From assembly GCF_000816785.1 (NCBI RefSeq), contig NZ_CP007766.1, positions 992,001 through 1,056,000 on the forward strand: a stretch of DNA of 64,000 bases. The letters run 5' to 3'. Source of the DNA: Campylobacter peloridis LMG 23910 (GTDB lineage: Bacteria; Campylobacterota; Campylobacteria; Campylobacterales; Campylobacteraceae). Under the pieces are notes generated by a model. That model did no database searches. It saw only the letters and a program-made list of their open reading frames with translations, and was not told where the DNA came from. Position numbers and translations under genes: made by a program. This document shows positions 1-8,986 of this stretch, piece after piece. The number at the start of each line of letters is the position of its first letter. Position 1 is the stretch's first letter.

Positions 1-258
1 ATTGATTTACCATTGAATGAACAAAAATATAAAAAAATAATCAAAAGAAAAGAATATATTATTTTAATGGGACGATTTTTTCAAAGCGATGCGTTTACTT
101 ATTTTAACACCAATCTAAAAAGAAAATTTGATTTTAAAGATGATTTTATTCAAATTTTTCCAAAAAGAACGAGTGAAATTTTAAAACTCATTGCAATTTA
201 CAATCAAACAAAAAAAACTTTAATGCTTACAAAAGAAGCTTTAAAATATAAGGAATAA
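1..258 (+). CDS. C-terminal part of an unknown protein, cut by the window edge
   Basis: The frame is open from the first base and stops at 256-258, so the gene begins outside the window. About 85 residues are visible, lysine- and phenylalanine-rich, with no motif, signal or membrane segment that I recognise. The next gene starts two bases after the stop, so the two are very probably co-transcribed and the product may serve the large effector-like protein that follows, for instance as an adaptor. That role is inference from position only. Confidence 0.55.
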   Translation: MDLPLNEQKYKKIIKRKEYIILMGRFFQSDAFTYFNTNLKRKFDFKDDFIQIFPKRTSEILKLIAIYNQTKKTLMLTKEALKYKE

Positions 259-260
259 AT

Positions 261-2777
261 ATGTCAGATAAAGATGACTTAATAATACCCGAAGAGATTA
301 GACAAGCTTGGAATGAAATAGAACCTATTTTAGATTATGGAAATACTATTTTAGAAACTTTCAATTCTTGCGGATTAATTTGCAAAAAAATTCCTATTAC
401 TGGCGATATTATCAATTTTATTTTGGTTTGGGATGAAGAAAAAAGCGTAAGCAAAGCTATAGCTAATTTAGGAATAGATAGAATGGCTGATTTAACAATT
501 ATCATCTCCACCATTATGGATTTAGGAATGACACTTGATAACATAAAAAATATTGAAAACTCTAGAGAAGAAGCAAAAAAATTTACTTTTAATTTAATTG
601 ACTCCTTTACAAGTAATAAAACTTACAAATCCACCGCCTACTCTCTCTACCCCTACTACAAAAACATACAAAATTCCTTTACTCCTTTATGTTCTATAGA
701 TGATAAAAATAGTAATTTGTTAAAAGAATTTAATTTTGATAGTTTTTCTTGTAATTTTTACAATAATAATATTTTCAATCAAAGTCTTAAATATTTAGAT
801 AATATACAAGATGAAAAAGAATATATCAATGAGTATAAAATATTTTTAGAAAATCTTAATCACTTTAATCAAGAATATAATAATTATAAACTTATGTCTA
901 TACAAGTAATCAATAATTTAAAAATAGCCTATATACAAAAACTATCTTTAGAAGATATCAACAACATTAACATCGATTCAAAACCCTATTTATTAAAAGC
1001 TTTATATTTTTGTGAAGATTATGTTTTATATGATAAAGATAAGCAAGCTTTATTTGATGAAAACACAATAAAAGAATTAGAATTTAACTCTAGTTTTTAT
1101 ACTATCTTTATCTCTCATAAAAACAAACTAAATGATACTTACTTAAATGCAAGAAAAGAACTTTATAAAAGTATTGATGAGTTTAAAAGACTTGGTTTTA
1201 AAGATTTAGAAAATGCTTATCAAACTTATATGAGCTCTTTTATTATCAATGAAGAATTAAATAACATAGATAAAACAATCAATAAAAATGAAAATAAAGA
1301 AATAAATAAAAACTTAAATCAAGATGAAAATTCAAATCAAGAAAACAATACAAAAGAAAATACAAGCACTATAATAAAAAACACAAATTTTAACAATGAA
1401 ACTTCTTTAAAAACAAAACAAAGAAATACCATTGCAGAAGATACAAAAGAAGATTTTAATCTTATATCTTATCACCTTAAAAATCTAAGCCACTTCATCT
1501 TAGAAAACAAAGATAAAAATAAAAAGCTTATATTTTTTGACAATGCTTCATCTATGTCAAATCTTTTACATCTTTATGAGAACAATTGTGATATATTTGT
1601 TAAAGATGAGTCATTAATCGATATAGCTTTATTAGAACAAAACTATAATCTAGATTTTAATAAACTAAAAACAAGAGTATTTTTTTATGAAAAACTTCTT
1701 TTAGGCGCAAAGGAAGATGAAATTTTTTCTTTCAATGATGAAAAAATAAATTATTATCTTAAATATGATGAGAATAATTTATATGCTTTCAAAGATTTAA
1801 ACATTACTTATGATTATTATCATTGTAAGATTAAAAACTATGTTTTAGCTAAAAATAGTTTAAATATAAAATTAGAACCTAAAAAGATAAGCAAGCGCTA
1901 TGCTTATGATGATTTAAACCATCAAGATCTAAATTTAACCCACAATAACACTAGCATTATAAACAACACTGCTACTTCAAATTACATCAGCCTTATCATA
2001 CAAGATGAACATGGCAAGGCTATTGATAATGCTAGCATTAGTATAAAAGGGTATGATCATGAAAAACTAATCAAGCAAAGCGTATTGAGATTAAAAACTA
2101 ATAAAGAAGGTAAAATAAGATTTGATAGAGAAAAAGACTTTAGTAATTGTCATAGTTTTAAAGTTAGATTAGAAGATAATAAAGCTTATTTAGCCAAACC
2201 CTTACAAGATAGCAAAAGAATATTTAATAATTATATTAATCATAAAATAGGACTTATACTTAGGTTTAAAAATAAAGATTATTTTAAATATGATGGTTTT
2301 TATTTATATCATTTTAAAGGAAAAGATTTAATAGCTTCTTATATAGCAAGAAGTGGAGTAGCTAAAGCTGATAATTTAAAACCATCAAATAAACAAATTG
2401 CTTTTAGTTTTTATCAAGATATAAAAGATAAAACTACCAAGAAAAAAGCATATTTTTACTATGATGATGAAAGTATTAAAGATAAATTTGGAAGCTTACC
2501 TGAAGGAAAGTATTATTTTAAAATCAATGAGATTAATTACAACAAACAACCTGATTTTTTAAAAGATTATCCTTTTAGCATAGGTAAGACTTGGGGAAAG
2601 TATTGTGTTAGATTATACACAGATAAAGAATGCTCTAAAAGTTTTAAAGAAATAGAAATTTCAAATCCAAATAATGAAAAAGAAAAAAGCAAGAATAAAG
2701 AAAGTATGAGTAAGGGGGATTTGTACAACAATGCTATAATAAACAATACTAACCTTAAAGGTAAAAAAATTGCTTAA
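261..2777 (+). CDS. Large polymorphic T6SS-associated protein, truncated effector-like form (838 aa)
   Basis: Function is not established. Residues 1-230 are unique in this window. From about residue 232 to 822 the protein is nearly the same as residues 340-893 of the 1331-aa protein downstream. The shared part contains, in order, a helical segment, a low-complexity Asn/Lys/Glu linker (about 330-395), a beta-sandwich-like segment (about 575-650, transthyretin/carboxypeptidase-regulatory style) and a region with a YDG motif, ARSG and PEGKYYF that recalls the DUF2778/Tlde1 L,D-transpeptidase-like effectors. The copy leaves the shared sequence just after SKGDLY and ends in 16 unrelated residues, so it lacks whatever catalytic end the family carries. 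No signal peptide is seen, as expected for T6SS cargo. It may be a cargo/delivery scaffold, a decoy, or an orphan produced by recombination. It is followed after 75 bases by a membrane-anchored small protein that could be its partner. Confidence 0.7.
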   Translation: MSDKDDLIIPEEIRQAWNEIEPILDYGNTILETFNSCGLICKKIPITGDIINFILVWDEEKSVSKAIANLGIDRMADLTIIISTIMDLGMTLDNIKNIENSREEAKKFTFNLIDSFTSNKTYKSTAYSLYPYYKNIQNSFTPLCSIDDKNSNLLKEFNFDSFSCNFYNNNIFNQSLKYLDNIQDEKEYINEYKIFLENLNHFNQEYNNYKLMSIQVINNLKIAYIQKLSLEDINNINIDSKPYLLKALYFCEDYVLYDKDKQALFDENTIKELEFNSSFYTIFISHKNKLNDTYLNARKELYKSIDEFKRLGFKDLENAYQTYMSSFIINEELNNIDKTINKNENKEINKNLNQDENSNQENNTKENTSTIIKNTNFNNETSLKTKQRNTIAEDTKEDFNLISYHLKNLSHFILENKDKNKKLIFFDNASSMSNLLHLYENNCDIFVKDESLIDIALLEQNYNLDFNKLKTRVFFYEKLLLGAKEDEIFSFNDEKINYYLKYDENNLYAFKDLNITYDYYHCKIKNYVLAKNSLNIKLEPKKISKRYAYDDLNHQDLNLTHNNTSIINNTATSNYISLIIQDEHGKAIDNASISIKGYDHEKLIKQSVLRLKTNKEGKIRFDREKDFSNCHSFKVRLEDNKAYLAKPLQDSKRIFNNYINHKIGLILRFKNKDYFKYDGFYLYHFKGKDLIASYIARSGVAKADNLKPSNKQIAFSFYQDIKDKTTKKKAYFYYDDESIKDKFGSLPEGKYYFKINEINYNKQPDFLKDYPFSIGKTWGKYCVRLYTDKECSKSFKEIEISNPNNEKEKSKNKESMSKGDLYNNAIINNTNLKGKKIA
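954..2725 (+). repeat. Long direct repeat, copy 1 (partner at 4687-6347)
   Basis: The DNA encoding the shared part of the two large effector-like genes. From about 1470 to 2725 I find only about three base differences from copy 2 (for example at 1897 and 2568). The first 300 bases are less alike, and this copy carries 111 extra bases in the linker region. Such a block suggests a recent duplication or gene conversion. Confidence 0.9.
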
Positions 2778-2852
2778 AATATTAAAAAACTTTCATTGTA
2801 ATTTTTACAAAAAATATATAAAAAACTATTTTTAGAATATCAAGGAATATAA

Positions 2853-3683
2853 ATGAAAAAACCTTTTTATAAACTTAAAAGATTTTATATACCCTGTATT
2901 ATATTAATCATAATACTTGCCGTGCTTGCAAAATTACTTTATTCTCCTTTATATACGATTTATTGGGGAATGTATCATTTTCCTAAAAAAGAACAAGAAT
3001 TTAGAATTTTTGAAAAAATGACTTTAAATCCAAGTCCTAAAGATATGATTAAAATTGTAGATGATTATCAGCCTAAACTAGAAGACTTTAGAGATTTAAA
3101 TACAAAAATGCAAAAGGCTATTTTTGATTTTAAGGTGGCTAAATTATTTGGATTTGAGGATAGGTACTTTGAAGTTTCTCTTAAAAGCTACATTAGTCTT
3201 TTCATTTTTCTACATGGCAAAGAACATACTTATTTTAATTATCTTAATTTCATAAGCGATTTAAATTCAAATGAGAAACAAAAATACCTAAACTTAAGAG
3301 CCTCTACTAAAGATTTAGAAAAACAAATTTTTGAAGAAAAACTTAAATTTATAAAGCACTATGAAGAATTTTATGATTATTTAGATAGCATAGGCTATTT
3401 GAATAAGGGTTCTTGGTATAAAACTATGGCAATCTATCCAAAAATAACAATTCGAGGTCTTCTTTTATTTCATAACAATCAATTGTGTTCTTCTAAGGAT
3501 ACAAATTTCATATTTCAAAACATGAAAGAAAACTATAATATATTTAATAATTTAGATCCAAATAGCTCAAAACTTCTCGATAAGACACTCGGAAAAGAAT
3601 GGAAAGATTACCGCAAAAATGTATCAATCTTTATAGAAGATACAATAAACAAAATCCAAAAGGCCTTAGATGAATGCAAATGA
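2853..3683 (+). CDS. Membrane-anchored protein, candidate immunity or accessory partner (276 aa)
   Basis: A single hydrophobic helix lies at about residues 13-33 after a basic N-terminus, and the rest (about 240 residues) is hydrophilic and helical, so a bitopic inner-membrane protein with a periplasmic or cytoplasmic soluble domain is expected. AAGGAA precedes the ATG at a proper distance. The gene sits between two related effector-like genes, and its last 14 bases overlap the start of the 1331-aa gene. A membrane-tethered protein directly behind an effector is the usual layout for immunity to toxins acting in the periplasm, but no homology supports this here. I do not recognise the family. 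Confidence 0.6.
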   Translation: MKKPFYKLKRFYIPCIILIIILAVLAKLLYSPLYTIYWGMYHFPKKEQEFRIFEKMTLNPSPKDMIKIVDDYQPKLEDFRDLNTKMQKAIFDFKVAKLFGFEDRYFEVSLKSYISLFIFLHGKEHTYFNYLNFISDLNSNEKQKYLNLRASTKDLEKQIFEEKLKFIKHYEEFYDYLDSIGYLNKGSWYKTMAIYPKITIRGLLLFHNNQLCSSKDTNFIFQNMKENYNIFNNLDPNSSKLLDKTLGKEWKDYRKNVSIFIEDTINKIQKALDECK

Positions 3684-6600
3684 AAATAATATTAGTGTTC
3701 ATAATGAAAACAATACCACTATTAACATTAAAGAAAGTATAAAAGAAGCTCTAAGAGAAGGACAAGAAATTGTAGAGAATAGTAGAGAAGTCAATGGATT
3801 GTTTAATAATAGTGTAAATATATCCGACAAAACAATATCTTTCTCCCCTAACTCTCCCACTAAAGAAACCCTACAACCTTATATTCAAAAAGTTCAAGTT
3901 ATTACAGATAAAGTGGATAGCAAACTAAAAATTACTGAATATACCTTAGAGTATATTAACAATGGTGATATAACTAAAGTTTTAGTAAAATTAGGAGAAG
4001 AAGTTATACAAGATTTTGTTTTAAAAAAAGGCTTAGATATTTCCAAAGAAATAGCACTTATCTTGTTTAGAGGAAAAATTATTTTTGGTATAATTATTTT
4101 TGCTGGAGGAAGTGTTATATCTTACTATTTTTCTGAAAACATTAAAGAATTAGCAAAAAAACTGCTAATAAATACTCAAGATTTGCTTAATAAAATCGCA
4201 GATAAAATTAAACCTCCTGTTGTATGCCCTAGTAATTCTATAACACCTAATGGTCAATGTATTGATCATCCAAATGATTTTTTTCAAAAACTAATCAATC
4301 CTTTCTCCCTCTTCACTCCACGCCCCTACCCTAGCCATTCAAAACAATACAAACTTGCTCTAGCAAAGAAAAAAGAACTTATAACTAAAACAAGTATAGC
4401 TTCTACAACTTACAATTTTATAGATGAAAAATATTTAAAAAACATACAAGATTTAAAAGAACAAGAAAAAATCATTGAACAAGAAGAACAAAAATATCAA
4501 TTGGATTTAAAACTTTATAAAGAAGATAATAGAATAAAAAATGAAATTTTTAATTCTTTATTTAAATCTTTAAATGAAAAGCTAAGCTTTCAATTAAAAC
4601 AAGAAAGAAATACTTTTTTAAACTCCAATCAAAGCTTAAGTATTATTGCTAATAAACAATACCTACTAAAGACTTTAAACTTGCAAGATATCAACAACAT
4701 CAACATTGATTCAAAACCCTATCTATTAAAAGCTTTATATTTTTGTGAAGATTATGTTTTATATGATAAAGATAAGCAAGCTTTATTTGATGAAAACACA
4801 ATAAAAGAATTAGAATTTAACTCTAGTTTTTATACTATCTTTATCTCTCATAAAAACAAACTAAATGATACTTATTTAAATGCAAGAAAAGAACTTTATA
4901 AAAGTATTGATGAGTTTAAAAGACTTGGTTTTAAAGATTTAGAACATGCTTATCAAACTTATATGAGTTCTTTTATTATCAATGAAGAATTAAATAGTAA
5001 AGATAAAACAATAAACAAAAATGAAAATAAAGAAATAAATAAAAACTTAAATCAAAAAAGTGATACAAAAGAAGATTTTAAGATTGTATCTTATCACCTT
5101 AAAAACCTAAGCCACTTCATCTTAGAAAACAAAGATAAAAATAAAAAGCTTATATTTTTTGACAATGCTTCATCTATGTCAAATCTTTTACATCTTTATG
5201 AGAACAATTGTGATATATTTGTTAAAGATGAGTCATTAATCGATATAGCTTTATTAGAACAAAACTATAATCTAGATTTTAATAAACTAAAAACAAGAGT
5301 ATTTTTTTATGAAAAACTTCTTTTAGGCGCAAAGGAAGATGAAATTTTTTCTTTCAATGATGAAAAAATAAATTATTATCTTAAATATGATGAGAATAAT
5401 TTATATGCTTTCAAAGATTTAAACATTACTTATGATTATTATCATTGTAAGATTAAAAACTATGTTTTAGCTAAAAATAGTTTAAATATAAAATTAGAAC
5501 CTAAAAAGATAAGCAAGCACTATGCTTATGATGATTTAAACCATCAAGATCTAAATTTAACCCACAATAACACTAGCATTATAAACAACACTGCTACTTC
5601 AAATTACATCAGCCTTATCATACAAGATGAACATGGCAAGGCTATTGATAATGCTAGCATTAGTATAAAAGGGTATGATCATGAAAAACTAATCAAGCAA
5701 AGCGTATTGAGATTAAAAACTAATAAAGAAGGTAAAATAAGATTTGATAGAGAAAAAGACTTTAGTAATTGTCATAGTTTTAAAGTTAGATTAGAAGATA
5801 ATAAAGCTTATTTAGCCAAACCCTTACAAGATAGCAAAAGAATATTTAATAATTATATCAATCATAAAATAGGACTTATACTTAGGTTTAAAAATAAAGA
5901 TTATTTTAAATATGATGGTTTTTATTTATATCATTTTAAAGGAAAAGATTTAATAGCTTCTTATATAGCAAGAAGTGGAGTAGCTAAAGCTGATAATTTA
6001 AAACCATCAAATAAACAAATTGCTTTTAGTTTTTATCAAGATATAAAAGATAAAACTACCAAGAAAAAAGCATATTTTTACTATGATGATGAAAGTATTA
6101 AAGATAAATTTGGAAGCTTACCTGAAGGAAAGTATTATTTTAAAATCAATGAGATTAATTACAACAAACAACCTGATTTTTTAAAAGATTACCCTTTTAG
6201 CATAGGTAAGACTTGGGGAAAGTATTGTGTTAGATTATACACAGATAAAGAATGCTCTAAAAGTTTTAAAGAAATAGAAATTTCAAATCCAAATAATGAA
6301 AAAGAAAAAAGCAAGAATAAAGAAAGTATGAGTAAGGGGGATTTGTATCTTTATAACATTAATGAAAAGGGAGAATTTGGCAGCAATGGCAGCATAGGAA
6401 TAGTTAATGGAGTATTGTTTGAAGATTTATTAAAGCATTTAAGTTATATTGTAAATGAAGAAGAATTGCTTTGCGAATTAGAAGTTAAATACCCTCAAAG
6501 ACTAAACAATAAAATTGTATTTACAAGTAATAATATAGATTTAAATACCTCTTTTGCACCTGGGACTTATATAAGCTTACAACTAGAAAAAGAAAGCGAT

Positions 6601-7665
6601 GAAAAACTAAAATGGGCTTTTGTAGAATGTGAAAGCAAAGAAAAATTAGACTTGCTATTACATGATTGTAACGGCTATATTGATGAAAAAAATCTTAAGG
6701 TATTGTTTGAAAATGATGATTTGATTTATAATGAAAGCTATGAAGATAATGTTTTATCTTTTTGCTTACCTATAAGTAGAAGCAATGAGCCTAAAGAAGA
6801 CATACAAGATTATAAATACTATATAGTTTTATTTGCTTATAGCAGTGAAAAAACTATACCTAATTTAGAAGATCATTATATCATCATAGATATGAGCTTT
6901 AGAGTGGGAGTTGGAGATGATGATAGTGTAAGAGAGGGGGTGCTTGGGGGTAAAATACCAAGCGATACTAAATACTTAAAACAATGGCTCGATTTGAATT
7001 TAATAGCAAATTTTAATGACGCTTATAATTTTTTATTATCTACATTTTTGTGTATAGATCAATTTTCAATTGAAAAATTAAAAACCTACCCTCAACTTGC
7101 TGGAAAAATTGCTTATATTTATTATAGGTTTGATTTAGCGAAAATATATTTTCAAGTCAAATCAACAAAGAATATGCAAATAAAATATGGGGATTATTTT
7201 CAAGATATAATTTACTATGAAAATACAATTAAAAAGACAATACAAAAACACAACTATAATTCCAATAAAAATTATCCTATTGCGTATTGGGAAAAATTAA
7301 TTGAAGAAATCTACAATCAATTTAAATTAAATATAAAAACAGAATTTATCTCATCAGATGATAGTAGTTTATTTGGTTTTTATAATCAAGACAAAGCTAT
7401 TATTGAAATCAATATAAACAATATAGAAAATACAGAGGAAATATTAAAAACTATTATACACGAAATACGACACGCATACATGCATCAAAAAAAACCAAAT
7501 AATGATGTCTTGCAACACTATATTTATTATAGCAATCAATATATTTATTTTAATAAAACAGATCAAAAATTTGGAAATAAAACAATACCGGATGTTTATT
7601 TTTTTCAGCCAAGCGAAGCAGAAGCTAGAGCAATAGAAGAAAGTATCATCAAGGAGTTAAGATGA
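3670..7665 (+). CDS. Large putative T6SS effector with C-terminal HExxH metallopeptidase-like domain (1331 aa)
   Basis: Predicted antibacterial or anti-host effector. Residues 1-340 are specific to this copy, with one likely membrane helix near 132-152 and a glutamate/lysine-rich coiled stretch near 255-320. Residues 340-893 are shared with the 838-aa protein, including the beta-sandwich segment and a Tlde1-like fold. Where Tlde1-like enzymes have an HGG and GSxGCID signature, this protein reads GEFGSNGSIGI, so that active site looks dead. The C-terminus contains HEIRH (H1264, E1265, H1268), the zinc-peptidase HExxH pattern. Acidic residues in SEAEAR about 50 residues later are candidates for the third ligand. 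The start at 3670 lies inside the previous gene with AAGG six bases upstream; the next gene overlaps by four bases (ATGA). There is no signal peptide. Export by the neighbouring T6SS is inferred from context. Confidence 0.75.
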   Translation: MNANENNISVHNENNTTINIKESIKEALREGQEIVENSREVNGLFNNSVNISDKTISFSPNSPTKETLQPYIQKVQVITDKVDSKLKITEYTLEYINNGDITKVLVKLGEEVIQDFVLKKGLDISKEIALILFRGKIIFGIIIFAGGSVISYYFSENIKELAKKLLINTQDLLNKIADKIKPPVVCPSNSITPNGQCIDHPNDFFQKLINPFSLFTPRPYPSHSKQYKLALAKKKELITKTSIASTTYNFIDEKYLKNIQDLKEQEKIIEQEEQKYQLDLKLYKEDNRIKNEIFNSLFKSLNEKLSFQLKQERNTFLNSNQSLSIIANKQYLLKTLNLQDINNINIDSKPYLLKALYFCEDYVLYDKDKQALFDENTIKELEFNSSFYTIFISHKNKLNDTYLNARKELYKSIDEFKRLGFKDLEHAYQTYMSSFIINEELNSKDKTINKNENKEINKNLNQKSDTKEDFKIVSYHLKNLSHFILENKDKNKKLIFFDNASSMSNLLHLYENNCDIFVKDESLIDIALLEQNYNLDFNKLKTRVFFYEKLLLGAKEDEIFSFNDEKINYYLKYDENNLYAFKDLNITYDYYHCKIKNYVLAKNSLNIKLEPKKISKHYAYDDLNHQDLNLTHNNTSIINNTATSNYISLIIQDEHGKAIDNASISIKGYDHEKLIKQSVLRLKTNKEGKIRFDREKDFSNCHSFKVRLEDNKAYLAKPLQDSKRIFNNYINHKIGLILRFKNKDYFKYDGFYLYHFKGKDLIASYIARSGVAKADNLKPSNKQIAFSFYQDIKDKTTKKKAYFYYDDESIKDKFGSLPEGKYYFKINEINYNKQPDFLKDYPFSIGKTWGKYCVRLYTDKECSKSFKEIEISNPNNEKEKSKNKESMSKGDLYLYNINEKGEFGSNGSIGIVNGVLFEDLLKHLSYIVNEEELLCELEVKYPQRLNNKIVFTSNNIDLNTSFAPGTYISLQLEKESDEKLKWAFVECESKEKLDLLLHDCNGYIDEKNLKVLFENDDLIYNESYEDNVLSFCLPISRSNEPKEDIQDYKYYIVLFAYSSEKTIPNLEDHYIIIDMSFRVGVGDDDSVREGVLGGKIPSDTKYLKQWLDLNLIANFNDAYNFLLSTFLCIDQFSIEKLKTYPQLAGKIAYIYYRFDLAKIYFQVKSTKNMQIKYGDYFQDIIYYENTIKKTIQKHNYNSNKNYPIAYWEKLIEEIYNQFKLNIKTEFISSDDSSLFGFYNQDKAIIEININNIENTEEILKTIIHEIRHAYMHQKKPNNDVLQHYIYYSNQYIYFNKTDQKFGNKTIPDVYFFQPSEAEARAIEESIIKELR
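4687..6347 (+). repeat. Long direct repeat, copy 2 (partner at 954-2725)
   Basis: Second copy of the effector-gene core. It lacks 111 bases (37 codons) of the low-complexity linker found in copy 1. Both copies diverge abruptly at the same codon after SKGDLY: copy 1 runs into a short tail, and copy 2 continues for another 440 codons into the metallopeptidase-like end. Confidence 0.9.
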
Positions 7666-8984
7666 GATACAAGAAACCAGATACAAAAAAACACGAACAA
7701 TTTTTACAAACTAGAAAAGAACCAAATGCACTTTATCTAGGTGTAAATACTAATATAAAATGTTTTAATAATATATGCCCTAGCGAAAAAAATTATTGGT
7801 ATTTTTTCAACCATATTGATTTAGAAAATAAAATCCACATTACATATAATCCCAAATTTGGCATTTATTTAGGTAAAATCATATTTAACAAAAAAGGCAA
7901 TAAACTCCTACCAAAATACATACCTACAAGTATTGAAAATTTAGAAGAAGAGGTTAAGAAAATAAAGAATCCTCTATGGATAGCTGAAAAAAATAATGAT
8001 TATGTTGAACCTGAAGCGATTTTTTTTGAAGATAATATTCTTGGTAAAAAAATAAAAACAACTAGAGGCAATTACCATATAACAAACCCAAAAAACCTAG
8101 AATACCAATGTAAAATAGAAAAAAATACAATTATACTAAATCAAGAACAAATCGTATCTTATGTAAAAGAAATTCATAGTGAAAATGTAAGAATAATTCA
8201 AGGCTATATAGACCAAATTTATAAAGATAATGGCATGAAACCTTATGCGTTTGATGATGAATTTTATGAAGAATTGGGTAATTTAGGAATAATCACTCAA
8301 AGACAAGTAGAAGGTTTTAAAAATAATCGTTTAATTAAGAAAAATTCCTTATTGCTTACTATGTTAGATTATTTGGCTGGGCAAGATAGAAAAAGTAAAG
8401 ATTATTTGATTACTTTTGATGATGAGTATTTTTATGATTATTTTGTTTTTAGCTTAGGCGGTTTTATATTAAAACTTTCTCAAGGTATGCTTCAAAATGA
8501 AATCAACTCTCTTTTTAATCCTGCAGCTTATATAGCTGATACAAAAATAAATTATATAAATTTAAATGATGAATTAAGCAAAAAATACGAAAAAGAAATA
8601 TTTAATATGGGATTTGAAAAACAAGGTAGTTATTTTGTGGACTATTTTGATTATAATTTTAATTATAATGGGTTTTTTGAGATTAATCTAGATGATTATT
8701 TTCCAAATATTTTGCATTCAAAAACTATAAACAGATTAAAATATAATGATGAAATAAAATTTGGAATCAAATATAAATATAATTTTATTAACACACCTAA
8801 TATTCAATACACTAAAAAAAACAACCAAAAGGATGAGTTCTACACTCCCTCTACTCTAGGCAAATACTATTTTCAAATAAGCAGATACCACGAAGAAGTT
8901 TTCTTTGAACTTTTAAAACCATATTATCCTAGTATAAAAAATCTCCCTAAAGGATGGAGTAAAGAAATGATTGAAAAAATGTAA
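7662..8984 (+). CDS. Unknown protein coupled to the metallopeptidase-type effector, candidate immunity protein (440 aa)
   Basis: No family recognised. The protein is soluble in appearance: no signal peptide, no clear membrane helix, rich in Tyr, Phe, Asn and Lys, with two acidic patches near residues 180-260. Its ATG overlaps the upstream stop as ATGA and AAGGAG lies just before it, so translation is coupled to the 1331-aa effector gene. That is the normal arrangement for a cognate immunity protein, although 440 residues is long for one; an accessory or second effector subunit is the alternative. It ends two bases before the convergent tssL gene, with no room for a separate terminator. Confidence 0.6.
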   Translation: MRYKKPDTKKHEQFLQTRKEPNALYLGVNTNIKCFNNICPSEKNYWYFFNHIDLENKIHITYNPKFGIYLGKIIFNKKGNKLLPKYIPTSIENLEEEVKKIKNPLWIAEKNNDYVEPEAIFFEDNILGKKIKTTRGNYHITNPKNLEYQCKIEKNTIILNQEQIVSYVKEIHSENVRIIQGYIDQIYKDNGMKPYAFDDEFYEELGNLGIITQRQVEGFKNNRLIKKNSLLLTMLDYLAGQDRKSKDYLITFDDEYFYDYFVFSLGGFILKLSQGMLQNEINSLFNPAAYIADTKINYINLNDELSKKYEKEIFNMGFEKQGSYFVDYFDYNFNYNGFFEINLDDYFPNILHSKTINRLKYNDEIKFGIKYKYNFINTPNIQYTKKNNQKDEFYTPSTLGKYYFQISRYHEEVFFELLKPYYPSIKNLPKGWSKEMIEKM

Positions 8985-8986
8985 TC

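Noticed and set aside
1259-1470. Asn/Lys-rich coding stretch as a CRISPR or tandem DNA repeat
   Set aside because: There is no regular unit or spacing; it is a low-complexity linker in the protein.
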